From Pedobacter sp. Bi126 (lineage in GTDB: Bacteria; Bacteroidota; Bacteroidia; Sphingobacteriales; Sphingobacteriaceae), in the NCBI RefSeq assembly GCF_918698245.1, contig NZ_CAKKMS010000001.1, positions 744,001-808,000 of the forward strand: 64,000 nucleotides of DNA. The letters run 5' to 3'. Made by a program: the position numbers and the translations under genes. Under the pieces are notes generated by a model. That model worked only from the letters and a program-made list of their open reading frames with translations. It had not been told where the DNA came from and did no database searches. Numbering within the stretch: position 1 is the stretch's first letter; each line of letters begins with the position of its first letter. Shown in pieces: positions 15,969-24,737 of the stretch.

Positions 15969-16733
15969 CTATTTCAGCGTTAATTTTATGCTATCGCTCA
16001 ATGTTTGATAAATGTTCTGCAATTCGGGCATATCGGTTAACGTGCTCAAATGCTTATTTAAAGTGCTTTCGTCGGCCCTAACTGCTGGCCCAGTCTGCAC
16101 ATTTTCAGGTAGATTGCTCATTACCTTATCAGCGGTTTCGGCAATTAACGGCCTGATGATTTCGAAATCCAAACCGTTCTGACTTAAAATTTTATTTGCC
16201 AAAGCGTATAGATGATTCGGAAAATTGCAGGCAAATACTGCTGCAAGATGTAATACTTTTCTTTTCTCGCCATCTAATTCGTACACCTGACGGCTAATCT
16301 TAGTTGCCAGATTGTTTAAAATCGCCAATTGATTTTCATCGTTCGCTTCTATACAAAGCGGGATATTTTCAAATGAAACCGCTTTACCTTTCGAAAAAGT
16401 TTGCAAAGGATAAAAAACACCTGCTTTTTTTACCTGCGACGATAAAATATTAATATCGGTAGTTCCAGAGGTATGCACCACCAAACCACCTACATTTTTT
16501 AATGATCTGGATACGGTTTCTATGGCATCATCCTTTACCGAGATAATATATAAATCAGCATGCTGTTTAACCTCATTTAAATCACTTACGGCCTCAGCTG
16601 CTATCAAATCAGCCAATAACTTCGCATGATTAAGATTTGGACTGTACACCTGTACCACATCTTCGCCATTGGCTTTTAATGCTTTTGCTAAGTGTGTGGC
16701 AACGTTTCCCGAACCTAATAAAACGATCTTCAT
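15969..16733 (-). CDS. DUF2520 Rossmann-fold dehydrogenase-like protein
   Basis: 254 residues from ATG 16733 (MKIVLLGSGNVATHLAKAL); the longer frame runs into ccmF. The N-terminal dinucleotide fold carries GSGNVATH (GxGxxxxH). The C-terminal helical half (about 140-254, DGEKRKVLHLAAVFACNFPNHLYALA) is the DUF2520 domain, similar to ProC or ketopantoate reductases. An NAD(P)-dependent reductase is likely; the substrate is unknown. The ccmF stop is 4 bp before its start. Confidence 0.82.
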   Translation of the reverse strand: MKIVLLGSGNVATHLAKALKANGEDVVQVYSPNLNHAKLLADLIAAEAVSDLNEVKQHADLYIISVKDDAIETVSRSLKNVGGLVVHTSGTTDINILSSQVKKAGVFYPLQTFSKGKAVSFENIPLCIEANDENQLAILNNLATKISRQVYELDGEKRKVLHLAAVFACNFPNHLYALANKILSQNGLDFEIIRPLIAETADKVMSNLPENVQTGPAVRADESTLNKHLSTLTDMPELQNIYQTLSDSIKLTLK

Positions 16734-16737
16734 GATT

Positions 16738-19203
16738 TTATGCGGTTTTGGCCTCTTTTCTTCTTCTGAAAATTGAAAGTAAGAAACCAACAACCATTAC
16801 AATAGTACCTGCCCAATATAAATTGATGAAAGGAAATTCTATTGCTTTAAAAACTACCCAGTCTTTAGCCTGCTGAGGTTTTTCAAAAATCTGAAGCTCC
16901 ACTTTTTTCTCATCCGGTAATACCCTGGCAAAACGGAATTTCAAATCCAGTTCATCCACCTTGCGGGCGAAATCGAAAGTGTTATTTCCTTTGATCAAGA
17001 AAATAGGTTCTGTATTGTAAACTTTACCGGCAGCATTAACCTCTAATGGTAAACCAACAGCGTAATCGCCCTGGCCCAAAACCAAATCCTTTGCAGTAGG
17101 TTTTCTATTTAAATCCTTAACGGTAACAATGCCGCTTGAGGTGTGAATGGTATCTCCTACTGAAACCTTAACAATACGCGGTGCTTTATAATTTTCATCA
17201 TCAGAATGACCTTCGTGATCATCGTGAGATTCTTTTTTAATAGCGGCACTGGTAATGTGGGTGTAAACATCGTAGGTTAAATAATGCTTGGTATCAGGAG
17301 AAGCAATTAAACCCATTTTTTCGTTATCCTGCACATGTGGATGCAAGTTAAAATCTTCTTTAACCTTACCTTCTTTATCTAAAACTTTAAAATTAAGGGT
17401 ATAAATGGTATTGGGTGCTACCGTGGTATCGGCTACATAGGTTACAGTGTACTTACCCATTTTCTTAGGTTCGTTTTTGTATAACATGATGTTTTCACCT
17501 GGTTTTTCTGTTTTCTCGAAATCTTTTACCGGAATAAAATTATTCGCGTTGATGGATAAAGGTTTGTTTGTAGCTGCAGAAATTAATGCGCCTAAGATCA
17601 GGAAAGCAAAACCAATGTGTGCAATTGCAGAACCAGCCAATTTCGCCTTGCCACCGAAAGCCTGATATAATACCGCAGCGTTAGAAAGTACGGCAAATAA
17701 ACAACTGAAGGTGATGAGGATGTACATCGTGTTGGTGTAAATATTAGCCACATATACCAAACCCGCTGTTAACACAATGGAGAAAATAATTGCCGATACC
17801 AGACTGCTATAAAATTTGCGTGGATCGGTTCTTTTGTATTTTAAATATTGAGAGAAACCCGAAATCAAAGTAATTAATACCGCGAAAGGTGCTTGCCATT
17901 GGTTGTAATATTTTACAGCATCGATAGGAGGCGAAAAGTTTGTCCCAAAGGCTTTGTTAAATACAGGAACTGATGTAGAGAATATGACCTGGATACAAGC
18001 TATAGTTACCACTAAAGCGCCAATAAACATCCAAAATTCGCGAGAATAAGTTTCTTCATCCTTGGTGGTAATTGGTAATTCTTTCCATCTTACTACAATG
18101 AGCACAATTGCTAAAACAGCGAAAACTACATTGTATAAAATCAAGTGTCCAAACATCCCCATATCAGTAAATGAGTGAACTGATGTATCACCTAAAATTC
18201 CGCTCCGGGTTAAAAACGATGCATAAAGCACCAATAAAAAGCTTAAGAATACTAAAGCAATTGCAGTAAAATAAGCATGACCAGTATTTTTATAAGCAAT
18301 CATTACGTGTACCGCACCAATTAGGGTTAGCCATGGAATTAAAGAGGCATTTTCTACAGGATCCCAAGCCCAGAAACCGCCAAAGTTTAGCGCTTCGTAA
18401 GCCCAAAAAGAACCCATAATAATACCTGTACCCAAAACCATCACCGCAAAAAGCGCCCAAGGCATAGCTGGTTTAATCCATTCCTTATATCTTTTTTGCC
18501 ACAAAGCCGCAATTCCATACGCAAAAGGCACAATCATACTGGCAAAACCTAAAAATAAGGTTGGTGGATGGATAACCATCCAATAGTTTTGCAACAATGG
18601 ATTTAACCCTCTGCCATCGGTAATAAATTTTAAATAATTAGCGAAGTTTTCAGGATTTGCGAAAACTACAGGAGCCATTGATTTCAGATCAAGAGAATCT
18701 CTTAATAGAATAAACGGAGAACTTCCGATGCGCTCACCCAAAATCTCTACACCTAAAAGCATTGAAGTCAAAAACACTTGAGAGAAGGCCACAACCGTCA
18801 TTACAGGGCGCTCCCAGGTTTTAGCTTTCCAGATTAATAAAGTACCTAGAAACGATTGCCAGAAGGCCCAGAGCAAGAAACTTCCTTCCTGCCCTTCCCA
18901 AAAAGCAGAGATAATATAATGAATTGGAAGTTGTTTTGAAGAGTGCCAATAAATATAACTGTATTCATTGTAGTGGCCCAGTACCAGGTAGAACAAAATT
19001 GCTCCAATACCAATTATACAGCCAAAATTAACCAAGAATCCAATCCGGCCTAAGTTACGCCAAGATTTATCTTCTAAATTTTTATCGCGACTGGCATAAA
19101 AGTATGCGATTGTTGAAAGTAATGATGCACTAAACGCCAGCACAATAAAAAACTGCCCGATTTTACCCGGTAGCAGGTTTTCGCCTACAAATTGAATATC
19201 CAT
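16738..19203 (-). CDS. ccmF: Cytochrome c maturation heme lyase CcmF
   Basis: 821 residues, longer than the ~650 of proteobacterial CcmF. The multi-spanning N-terminal half has IHPPTLFLGF (His212) and the tryptophan-rich heme-handling WWD motif NFGGFWAWDPVENASLIPW (about 273-291). After a second membrane block comes a large exported region (about 540-770, with the His-rich stretch HDDHEGHSDDEN) and a final helix. CcmF joins heme from holo-CcmE to apocytochrome c in the periplasm. It is in one unit with ccmE, 5 bp downstream of it. Confidence 0.92.
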   Translation of the reverse strand: MDIQFVGENLLPGKIGQFFIVLAFSASLLSTIAYFYASRDKNLEDKSWRNLGRIGFLVNFGCIIGIGAILFYLVLGHYNEYSYIYWHSSKQLPIHYIISAFWEGQEGSFLLWAFWQSFLGTLLIWKAKTWERPVMTVVAFSQVFLTSMLLGVEILGERIGSSPFILLRDSLDLKSMAPVVFANPENFANYLKFITDGRGLNPLLQNYWMVIHPPTLFLGFASMIVPFAYGIAALWQKRYKEWIKPAMPWALFAVMVLGTGIIMGSFWAYEALNFGGFWAWDPVENASLIPWLTLIGAVHVMIAYKNTGHAYFTAIALVFLSFLLVLYASFLTRSGILGDTSVHSFTDMGMFGHLILYNVVFAVLAIVLIVVRWKELPITTKDEETYSREFWMFIGALVVTIACIQVIFSTSVPVFNKAFGTNFSPPIDAVKYYNQWQAPFAVLITLISGFSQYLKYKRTDPRKFYSSLVSAIIFSIVLTAGLVYVANIYTNTMYILITFSCLFAVLSNAAVLYQAFGGKAKLAGSAIAHIGFAFLILGALISAATNKPLSINANNFIPVKDFEKTEKPGENIMLYKNEPKKMGKYTVTYVADTTVAPNTIYTLNFKVLDKEGKVKEDFNLHPHVQDNEKMGLIASPDTKHYLTYDVYTHITSAAIKKESHDDHEGHSDDENYKAPRIVKVSVGDTIHTSSGIVTVKDLNRKPTAKDLVLGQGDYAVGLPLEVNAAGKVYNTEPIFLIKGNNTFDFARKVDELDLKFRFARVLPDEKKVELQIFEKPQQAKDWVVFKAIEFPFINLYWAGTIVMVVGFLLSIFRRRKEAKTA

Positions 19204-19208
19204 TAAAA

Positions 19209-19643
19209 TTAGTTATATTTTTTTTCGCCGTACTTACCTACCGTATCAACCTTACCGTCTTTATTAATTTCAACAAGGTTATCGTTATATTTAGATGGGC
19301 ATTTCATTAAAATTTTCGATGCGTAGAATTTGTCTTTATCCATTTTACCGATAAGCACTAATTTTTCAGATTTTTCGAAATCCTGCGGTTTGGTACCTGC
19401 GTAAATTACCTCTCTCACTTCTCCCTTTTCATCTTTCATGTGGAATGAAAAATGGTTAGCATCTTTTACGGCGTCGTAATAAGTACCCATCGATTTTACC
19501 CAATAACCCATAACATGCTCTTCTTTCTCAGAAAGGCTTGCCTGTTTAAAATTAGAGTAGGTGTCGGTATTTGCGTTTAAGCTAAATAAAATCCCTACGG
19601 AAATTGCGATGGTAATCAATCCAATGATTGCACTTTTCTTCAT
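19209..19643 (-). CDS. ccmE: Cytochrome c maturation protein CcmE, Cys-type heme site
   Basis: 144 residues from ATG 19643 (MKKSAIIGLITIAIS); the longer frame is not signal-like. One N-terminal membrane anchor precedes an OB-fold domain. Canonical CcmE binds heme covalently through His in H-x3-Y. Here the matching place reads CPSKY, that is Cys115 and Tyr119. Cys variants are known from archaea and sulfate reducers. The neighbour ccmF supports the assignment. Confidence 0.82.
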   Translation of the reverse strand: MKKSAIIGLITIAISVGILFSLNANTDTYSNFKQASLSEKEEHVMGYWVKSMGTYYDAVKDANHFSFHMKDEKGEVREVIYAGTKPQDFEKSEKLVLIGKMDKDKFYASKILMKCPSKYNDNLVEINKDGKVDTVGKYGEKKYN

Positions 19644-19670
19644 GGTTATACTTGTTGTAAAAGCTGGCAA

Positions 19671-19678
19671 CAAAGATA
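19671..19678 (-). promoter_or_regulatory. -7 box of the ccmE-ccmF unit
   Basis: On the minus strand TATCTTTG matches TAnnTTTG exactly, 27 nt before the ccmE ATG. Confidence 0.45.
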
Positions 19679-19832
19679 GAAAAATCGGCTTAGCCAGCAT
19701 TCTTTTACATTTTTCTTGTCTTTATATTGACAATTACCTGATTTTTGAAGGAGAAATATTTTTTCTGAAGCCCTATTTATAACCGATCTTAAGGAATATC
19801 TTAAATCGTTTAAAAATTTGGGCTGAAATTGT

Positions 19833-19840
19833 TAAGTTTG
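19833..19840 (+). promoter_or_regulatory. -7 box of the envelope cassette
   Basis: TAAGTTTG matches TAnnTTTG exactly, 58 nt before ATG 19899. No clear -33 box was found at the usual distance. Confidence 0.4.
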
Positions 19841-19898
19841 ACCTGTCAGATAATCATTCCTTTTTTACATCCCACAGTAAAACATAAACCGGATTAAC

Positions 19899-20579
19899 AT
19901 GAAATTAAAGCAGTTTTATAAGCTTTTGTTATTTATAGTTTTAATACCTTTTTTAAGCTCTTGTTTTGAAGTAATTGAAGAAATTGCTATGAAAAACGAT
20001 GGGACCGGCGATGTGGTACTCACCATAAACTTAAGCCAGAGCAAAACCAAAGTGGCTTCTGTAATGCTTTTGGATAGCGTACAAGGCTATAAAGTTCCCA
20101 GCAAACAAAAAATTCAACAGGAATTAAATGAAGCAGTGGCCTATTTAAGAAAATCGGAAGGAATTTCGAATGTAAAAAGCACGAGCGATTTTAACAATTA
20201 CATTGCAACCATTAGTTTTTCTTTTAAAGATGTTTCAAATATCAATAACATCACCAAAAACATTCTTGCACAGCAAAAAATTAAGGCCACTAACACCTCC
20301 TCGTATAATTATAACAAGGCCACCAAAACCTTTAGCCGAAAATATCAGGCAATAGGTACCGCTAAAACAGAATTCAATAAATTAAAAGCAAAAGACAAGG
20401 CAGTTTTTAACGGCGCAACTTACACCAGCATCTATCGTTTCGAATCTCTTGTAACAAGTAGCACCAACCCGGCATCAAATGTATCGAAATCTAAAAAAGC
20501 TGTAATGTTAAAAAGTAGCATCATGGATTTAATTAACGGAAAAATTAACGTATCTAATTCTATACAATTATCTAAATAA
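19899..20579 (+). CDS. Lipoprotein of unknown function
   Basis: 226 residues with a signal peptide ending in a lipobox (FLSSC, Cys22). The mature protein (EVIEEIAMKNDGTGDVVLTINLSQSKTKVASVML...) is rich in Ser, Thr and Lys and looks like a beta/alpha domain without catalytic motifs. It starts a three-gene same-strand cassette with the next two proteins, both also exported. The function is unknown. Confidence 0.75.
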   Translation: MKLKQFYKLLLFIVLIPFLSSCFEVIEEIAMKNDGTGDVVLTINLSQSKTKVASVMLLDSVQGYKVPSKQKIQQELNEAVAYLRKSEGISNVKSTSDFNNYIATISFSFKDVSNINNITKNILAQQKIKATNTSSYNYNKATKTFSRKYQAIGTAKTEFNKLKAKDKAVFNGATYTSIYRFESLVTSSTNPASNVSKSKKAVMLKSSIMDLINGKINVSNSIQLSK

Positions 20580-20634
20580 ATGAAGCTGAGTAATTCACGA
20601 TAGTTTCATCTCCACTGAAAACAATTTATATCTA

Positions 20635-22662
20635 ATGAAAAAAATTCTAATTGCAATCGCTCTTTTCTTATCGTTTAATCTGGCCAAGGCTCAGGATCTA
20701 GTTAAGAAAATACCTGCAAATGCCTTCACAGTTGCCACCATTAAGGGCGATAACGTATTTAAATTGATGTTTGTAAAAGATTTTAACGAATCTTTTGTGG
20801 GCAAGAAATTATTGACCGAAACTTCAAAATCACTTGATAAAAGTTTTACCAGCATAGAAGATTTCGGCATCAACCTAGAGAAAAACATGTATTACTTTAA
20901 TCAGTTAAGCGATAGTATTACTTATAACTGTTTTCTTATTCCGATAAAAGATGCCAAAAAATTCGAAAATCTGATTGACAGCAAAGAGAAAAAGTTTACA
21001 CAACAGGGCGATATCCGTACGATGGTTTTGCCTGATAGCACGAGCATTATTAAATGGAACAACAACATGCTGTATTTTGTAACCGGAAGCATAAAAGGAT
21101 CTTTCTTTGCTGATTCTGTTAAATCTGCACGTTATGGGATTAAAGATATAAGGTTCCAAAGTGACGATGCAATAGTTGCGGATAGCGCGGCTGTGGCTGT
21201 AGACTCTGCTTATGCAACAACAGATGAGCCTATGGTAGAAGCAGTTGATGCCCCGGTTGTTGAAAAAGTAAAAGTTCGGAAAAAATCGACGGCTAAAAAG
21301 AATACTAAAAAAACTGTCGGAACGAAAAAAACCGGTAAAAAGAAAACGGCCAAAAAATCTAAAAAAGTTGCTAGAATAGATTCAGATTTTGAAGAAGCAA
21401 GAGAATTCGCAGTCGATACTGCCAGCGCCATGACTCCTGTTCATGGTATTGTTGATGAGCAATATGACACCTACCAGCAAGAGCGTTTGGAGCAAGATGC
21501 AAAGAAAAAGAGATTGGCTTTTACCTGGATGATCGCCCAGGCAGATCAGATTTTCACTGGCAGTTATGAGTCTATCGAAAACAATAAATCATACACGGCG
21601 AGTTTAGATAATAAAGCTATTGCAGAACTTTGGGTATCGAGCCTTCAAGATGTTTACAATTCGATTTCTCCTGAATTTGGTGCTTACGGTAAAGCAGGGT
21701 TAATGAAAGGTTATGGCAGTTTAAATGCGAAACTTTTTATGGACGACAAGAGTTTCCGCATCTCTACAGGCTTAGAATTAGCTCAGGAACAGGCAGATGC
21801 GTATAAAAAAATTATGAACAGAAAGTTAAACAAAAACTTTTTGAAATATGTAAACAGCGAAAAAGCGCTCGGTTTTATGAGCTATTCGATTGATACCAAA
21901 GCTTATCTGGAAGAATTCCCTAAATTAATGAAACAAACCTATGGTTCTTTATTGGGGGGCAAAATGGATGAAGAAATTGATCTTGGTACTGAGCTCTTCA
22001 GTCTTTTGCTAGATGAAGAAGCTGTAAGCAAGGTAATTAAAGGCGATGCGTTATTCGTAATTAATGGATTAAACACCAAAGACGTTACTTACACCACTTA
22101 CGAATATGATGATGATTACAAACAAAAAGAAATTGTTAAAACCAAGAAAGAAACGTTGCCAGATTTCCTTTTCATGTTTTCTTCTGAAGATCACCGATTG
22201 ATTAACAAACTGATTAAATATGGCGTAAACAAAAATTATGTATCTGTTGAGAACAACATTTATAAAGTATTGGAAAAGAAAAGCCCGATTGATATCTACT
22301 TTATGATTAAAGATGGTATTGTATTTTTCGGCAACTCGTTAACAGAAATGCAGGGCATTAGCAACAATCAATACAACAGCAATAAATTAAGTAAACTGCA
22401 CAAACAACTATTGAGCAAAAACAATTTCAGCTTTCTGTTTAATGCCAAAAACCTGGTCGGCAAAGTACCAGATTCGGAAATTGGTGGTGAAGAAACCGCT
22501 AAGAAATTTAACAGCACTTTAGAGAAAATGGGCAATGTATACATGAAATCGAACCCGATTAAGGGCAGATTGGTTTCGGCAGACATTAGTGCTGAAATTC
22601 CGAACGGACATGAAAATGCATTGAAATATCTGTTTTCTTTAATTGAAAATGCAGCGAAGTAG
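20635..22662 (+). CDS. Exported protein with Lys-rich insertion (DUF4836-like)
   Basis: 675 residues with a Sec signal peptide ending AKAQ (about 1-20). The start of the mature protein (LVKKIPANAFTVATIKGDNVFKLM) and the later LFVINGLNTKDVTY...EDHRLINKLIKYGV resemble the Bacteroidota DUF4836 group, which I judge only by look. Residues about 212-245 are a very basic, low-complexity stretch (many KK, TK and AKK steps), preceded by an acidic Ala/Asp/Val stretch, so a flexible linker splits the protein. It lies 55 bp after the lipoprotein gene and 46 bp before the next gene. Confidence 0.65.
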   Translation: MKKILIAIALFLSFNLAKAQDLVKKIPANAFTVATIKGDNVFKLMFVKDFNESFVGKKLLTETSKSLDKSFTSIEDFGINLEKNMYYFNQLSDSITYNCFLIPIKDAKKFENLIDSKEKKFTQQGDIRTMVLPDSTSIIKWNNNMLYFVTGSIKGSFFADSVKSARYGIKDIRFQSDDAIVADSAAVAVDSAYATTDEPMVEAVDAPVVEKVKVRKKSTAKKNTKKTVGTKKTGKKKTAKKSKKVARIDSDFEEAREFAVDTASAMTPVHGIVDEQYDTYQQERLEQDAKKKRLAFTWMIAQADQIFTGSYESIENNKSYTASLDNKAIAELWVSSLQDVYNSISPEFGAYGKAGLMKGYGSLNAKLFMDDKSFRISTGLELAQEQADAYKKIMNRKLNKNFLKYVNSEKALGFMSYSIDTKAYLEEFPKLMKQTYGSLLGGKMDEEIDLGTELFSLLLDEEAVSKVIKGDALFVINGLNTKDVTYTTYEYDDDYKQKEIVKTKKETLPDFLFMFSSEDHRLINKLIKYGVNKNYVSVENNIYKVLEKKSPIDIYFMIKDGIVFFGNSLTEMQGISNNQYNSNKLSKLHKQLLSKNNFSFLFNAKNLVGKVPDSEIGGEETAKKFNSTLEKMGNVYMKSNPIKGRLVSADISAEIPNGHENALKYLFSLIENAAK

Positions 22663-22708
22663 TTTAGTTGGCGATTATCAGTTGGCAACTTACAGTTAAC
22701 CATACGCT

Positions 22709-24109
22709 ATGAAGAAATTTTTAAAAATAACAGCAGCAATAGTTTTATTGCTGCTTATTTGTTATTTCGGCTTTTTCAAATACAGACAGATCCGGGCCAA
22801 TAATGTATCCATCCCTATTTCTACCAATGCTTTACTTAAAATAAATGTAGATGAACTTTACAAAACCATTGCGGTTAGTTATATAAAACACCCAAATCAG
22901 TATTCGGGATCAGATAAAAAAGGGATTAAGGAAAAGGTAGACGATTTAAACACCGGATTGAAAATCCCGGCAAACATCTACCTATATAGTTTAAAAGGAA
23001 AAGCAAAAACTACTTTTTTTTCGAGTTTCGAAATAGCAGATACGCTTGTATTTAACCATTTTATTCAAAAAAAATCTTCTTTGCCGCTGATTAAAAAAGA
23101 TAGTAATTTCTTTCAATCCAAAGATTCGACTTTGTTTATTCTATTTAACAAAACAACTGTCGCTTTTGCCTATACGCCACAAAAAGAACAGGTAAAAACT
23201 ACGCTGGTAGAAATACTGAACCGTAAAAATATGATTAAAGTTGGCGAGAGCCGATTTAAACAACTTGTAAACCTTTCTGATCATATTTCGTTTCAAAATA
23301 CCGGGAACTTCAGCAAAATTAATTTTACTGATGGAAAAATTAGTTTCAGCAATGAGGTCATAAACCAAATGATCGTGCCTGCGGCTAAACCACAGCACCG
23401 GGTTCTAAACCCAGAAAGCACAGTAAGTATGTGGCTAAACGGAAAATTTAAATCCGATTTAATTAAAAAAAATCAGACCGTGAGCCCTTCTCTCCTTTCA
23501 AAAGATAGCTTTTTCAGGTTTTACAAAGATTATGTGGATTTTGAATGGACAAACACCATTACACAGGTAGATACTGTTGTAGGTTATGAATATAATGATG
23601 ATTTTGAAAGGGTTGAAAAAAAAGTACTTCAGGACCGGAAGATTCCTTCTATTTCCATGAATCTGGCTGCCAATGACCAAGAAGTAAGTGATTATCTTAA
23701 ATCACTAGGTGCATTGGATCAACCTACCGGGAAGATCAGCAGTTCGATGATTCCATTGTACCAGGTTTACTTTAAAGGCAATAGTGGTAGTATTCAATTA
23801 AGCACAGTGCAAAGCGCTAAACCCGATTTAAAAAGGATATCATCTGACGATTTCTTTTATTTTAAAGTAGATTTTAAAAAGCTGATTAAACAAACACCAA
23901 TACCCTTAATTGCAGATAAACTGGGTACTTTTAGTCAATTAGAGATCAAAGCAAAAAGCACAGGAAAAGACAAAATCAAACTTGAATCGGAACTTTTATT
24001 TTTAAACAAGGATGCCAACGCCCTCATCCAGCTTTTAAAAGTGTTTAAAAATGGTTTCAACAGGTCAATTAATTTTAATTTTTCTGTTGATATTCCGGTA
24101 ACCAAGTAG
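22709..24109 (+). CDS. Membrane-anchored envelope protein of unknown function
   Basis: 466 residues with one N-terminal helix (about 4-22, ITAAIVLLLLICYFGFF) and a large exported domain. The pattern after the helix (VSIPISTNALLKINVDELYKTIAVSYI) parallels the opening of the preceding protein (IPANAFTVATIKGDNVFKLM). The two may be distant relatives, each with a self-like 'value of a state' domain of the DUF4836 kind. No enzyme motif is visible. It ends the cassette and is followed by a repeat-rich gap. Confidence 0.65.
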   Translation: MKKFLKITAAIVLLLLICYFGFFKYRQIRANNVSIPISTNALLKINVDELYKTIAVSYIKHPNQYSGSDKKGIKEKVDDLNTGLKIPANIYLYSLKGKAKTTFFSSFEIADTLVFNHFIQKKSSLPLIKKDSNFFQSKDSTLFILFNKTTVAFAYTPQKEQVKTTLVEILNRKNMIKVGESRFKQLVNLSDHISFQNTGNFSKINFTDGKISFSNEVINQMIVPAAKPQHRVLNPESTVSMWLNGKFKSDLIKKNQTVSPSLLSKDSFFRFYKDYVDFEWTNTITQVDTVVGYEYNDDFERVEKKVLQDRKIPSISMNLAANDQEVSDYLKSLGALDQPTGKISSSMIPLYQVYFKGNSGSIQLSTVQSAKPDLKRISSDDFFYFKVDFKKLIKQTPIPLIADKLGTFSQLEIKAKSTGKDKIKLESELLFLNKDANALIQLLKVFKNGFNRSINFNFSVDIPVTK

Positions 24110-24156
24110 AGTATTTTCCGCAGATTCAAGGTGATTTACGCAGATTAACTGTCCAT

Positions 24157-24232
24157 TGTACCTAAACCTGATGGGACGGATGCCGGTCCTTCATCGGCAG
24201 GAGGTACAGCAGGGCCAAGCCAGTCCAATGAA
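24157..24232 (+). repeat. Structured dispersed element, copy R1
   Basis: Core from AAACCTGATGGGACGGATGCC to CAGCAGG. The inner hairpin GCCGGT / ATCGGC closes a CCTTC loop and the outer CCTG / CAGG arms can pair. The element is followed by CCAATGAAA. It is one of five related copies in the window. Confidence 0.7.
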
Positions 24233-24432
24233 ATATAACGCTTCATTACTAAAACTAAAAACTATATTCATTATTTGGAGCGCACCGCCTGTACAAAACA
24301 AAAAGTTTCTTCCCGTTTTACGCTTTTACGCTTCGCTGCCTCGTACCTCGTTGCTGCAGGGTAACGCTGCAACCGGGGCTAAGCAGGCAAGATAGTGTTT
24401 CATTTTTAGGGTTGCAGGGTGCACAGACCCTT

Positions 24433-24512
24433 GTATCTAAACCTGATGGGACGGATGCCAATTCCTTCAATTGGCAGGAGGTACAGCAGGGGCTAAACCA
24501 TCCCCATGAAAC
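24433..24512 (+). repeat. Structured dispersed element, copy R2
   Basis: Nearly identical to R1 in its flanks, but the inner hairpin is GCCAATT / AATTGGC around the same CCTTC loop, so both arms changed together. R1 and R2 are direct repeats 276 bp apart. The remaining 24110-24737 DNA holds no supported gene; a 79-codon frame there is made of repeat sequence. Confidence 0.7.
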
Positions 24513-24607
24513 ACAAACCTCTCATTTCCAAAACAATTTTCGTTAAAAATGGTGACCCTTTTGCCTGATACATCACCAAGCATGGATTCGGACTTGCTAT
24601 CGTAGTA

Positions 24608-24633
24608 AGATTGCTTCGTACCTCGCAATGACG
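24608..24633. repeat. GTCATTGCGAG-type dispersed repeat
   Basis: AGATTGCTTCGTACCTCGCA followed by ATGACG is the reverse complement of the widespread CGTCATTGCGAGG...CGAAGCAATCT repeat. Related copies are at 24687-24728, 63082-63123 and 63211-63230. Confidence 0.6.
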
Positions 24634-24643
24634 GCCTGGGTGC

Positions 24644-24679
24644 AAAAAAAGCCCTGCAGTTTTAAATCCTGCAAGGCTT
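24644..24679 (-). terminator. Intrinsic terminator of the glutamate dehydrogenase gene
   Basis: On the minus strand AAGCCTTGCAG pairs with CTGCAGGGCTT (one wobble) and is followed by seven T residues. It lies 59 nt past the stop codon at 24738. Confidence 0.75.
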
Positions 24680-24689
24680 CATAATAAGA

Positions 24690-24723
24690 TTGCTACATCC
24701 CGATAAAGGATCGGATGTAGCAA
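24690..24723. repeat. 11-bp perfect hairpin in a dispersed repeat
   Basis: TTGCTACATCC (24690-24700) and GGATGTAGCAA (24713-24723) are perfect inverted repeats inside a GTCATTGC-type repeat copy, just behind the glutamate dehydrogenase stop. Confidence 0.55.
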
Positions 24724-24737
24724 TGACGATTAGTTGA

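Noticed and set aside
24164..24213. Hammerhead ribozyme core suggested by CTGATG in the structured element
   Set aside because: The conserved CUGAUGA and GAAA boxes in the right order are absent in all copies.
24156..24395. 79-codon plus-strand reading frame
   Set aside because: It runs through repeat R1 and other dispersed sequence, has poor composition and no plausible start context.
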